Positions 63,655 through 64,000 of a DNA stretch of 64,000 nt are shown in pieces. The translations under genes were made by a program, and so were the position numbers. Position 1 is the stretch's first letter, and each line of letters opens with the position of its first letter. The notes below the pieces were generated by a model. The model was not told the DNA's origin, did no database searches, and worked only from the letters and a program-made list of their open reading frames with translations. Where the stretch lies: positions 98,463-162,462 of the forward strand of contig AORU01000005.1 in the NCBI GenBank assembly GCA_000344275.1, read 5' to 3'. This DNA is from Streptococcus oralis subsp. tigurinus AZ_3a. GTDB lineage: Bacteria; Bacillota; Bacilli; Lactobacillales; Streptococcaceae.

Positions 63655-63692
63655 ATTAACATGCATTAATTTATTTTTTAACATATGTTAAA
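63655..63692. promoter_or_regulatory. Two palindromic candidate operators upstream of prtA
   Basis: A perfect 16-bp palindrome TTTAACATATGTTAAA (63677-63692) and a related imperfect one ATTAACATGCATTAAT (63655-63670), centres 22 bp apart, i.e. two helical turns. They lie just upstream of the prtA -35. In pneumococcus prtA is repressed by the Mn-dependent regulator PsaR, so a metal regulator is a candidate; I cannot confirm its motif. Confidence 0.5.
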
Positions 63693-63842
63693 ATTATAGA
63701 GTCCAAAACTTTCGTTAACCGGGATACATTATAAGCACATTCATACCATCAAAAATAGTAGTAATAAACTTGAACAACTACCAGAAACACGAAAACAGGC
63801 ATAATTGATGCAATATCAACACTATTAAACAAAATAAATCTC

Positions 63843-64000
63843 GGCTCTATAATTTCTGTAGTGGGTAAAACCCCTATGGATATTATGAAGCCTCTTTTGT
63901 TGCCTTGAATATACAATATAAGTGCACAATAAAAACTCATAAGATTTTCTAGTAAAATAGAATTGAACAAACTAGTTACGAAAGGAAATCTTATGAGCTA
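63843..64000 (+). mobile_element. Left end of a second ISL3-family element (continues beyond window)
   Basis: The first 30 bases (63843-63872, ending in GTAAAACC) equal those of the decayed element at 55683, in the same orientation. Downstream sequence is related but different (CTCATAA... ATCTTATG in both), leading to a transposase start at 63993. The left-end hairpin (63843-63864 with 63871-63892) is followed by TCTTTTGTT, terminator-like. Confidence 0.8.
63993..64000 (+). CDS. Start of transposase of second ISL3 element (partial)
   Basis: ATG at 63993 behind AAAGGA, only two and a half codons inside the window (Met-Ser-). The 12-bp inverted repeat 63936-63947/63986-63997 would pair with the ribosome site and start codon in read-through transcripts. 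Intactness cannot be judged. Confidence 0.55.

Noticed and set aside
63749..63970. Minus-strand frame of 73 codons near the window end, with a hydrophobic C-terminal half
   Set aside because: It runs through the ISL3 left end, has no ribosome site, and looks like chance AT-rich translation. A decayed membrane-protein tail (63750-63840) cannot be excluded.

Overview
The window comes from a chromosome of the Streptococcus mitis group (S. pneumoniae, S. pseudopneumoniae, S. mitis or S. oralis). Evidence for this: a YSIRK/LPXTG beta-galactosidase whose catalytic residues fall at the pneumococcal BgaA numbers (E564, E645), a nearly full-length PrtA serine protease, a choline-binding protein with an Excalibur domain, a BOX repeat containing the boxA core, an L-Lys-type MurE, and gene order remembered from pneumococcus (ccdA-etrx-msrAB-TCS09; miaA-hflX-rnz; greA-mltG-GNAT-GNAT-murC-snf2-patB-metB-aliB-murJ/murE-ppaC). 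The arrangement is mosaic compared with pneumococcal reference strains, so I would not name a species. Nearly every gene lies on the minus strand. Exceptions are queA, a DUF3397 gene, a DUF3042 gene, murE and the transposase genes.

Layout. 1-5.9 kb: 3' end of queA, then a leftward operon (radical SAM YtqA-like, MnmM-like tRNA methyltransferase, a small Cys-rich protein, a Na+/H+ antiporter, a YihY protein) diverging from a DUF3397 membrane protein. 6-13 kb: bgaA, with a promoter and a cre-like site. 13.3-17.7 kb: miaA-hflX-orf-rnz-SDR housekeeping operon. 17.8-22.8 kb: DUF3042, BOX element, thyA, glucokinase, a CbpL-like protein and a fused pabBC. 23-29.2 kb: a P-loop kinase-like gene, a UPF0340 gene, a two-component system resembling ZmpR/ZmpS (TCS09) but without an adjacent zinc metalloprotease, and the extracellular methionine-repair operon ccdA-etrx-msrAB. 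29.3-36.8 kb: acetyltransferases, the NAD salvage pair pncB-nadE, an XRE regulator with two membrane proteins, a HAD hydrolase, an amino-acid permease and greA. 36.9-52.6 kb: cell-wall genes (mltG, murC, murJ, murE), a SNF2 helicase, the metB-patB sulfur amino-acid operon behind a perfect MET-box, and aliB. 52.7-64 kb: accessory DNA with a dead IS200/IS605 element, DUF1803 and YiiX-like genes, ppaC, a decayed ISL3 (IS1167-like) element, prtA, and the left end of a second ISL3 element at the window edge.

Most notable: four genes (ytqA-like, DUF3397, pabBC, murE) have good promoters whose predicted start site falls on, or within a base or two of, the A of the ATG, with no usable Shine-Dalgarno. 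They look like leaderless genes. prtA sits between two same-orientation ISL3 left ends and has paired 16-bp palindromes just upstream of its promoter. The IS200-type relic carries five hairpins in about 130 nt after its transposase. The XRE operon carries an exact 27-bp duplication at its two overlapping gene junctions. All functional calls rest on reading the sequence and family knowledge. No searches were run.
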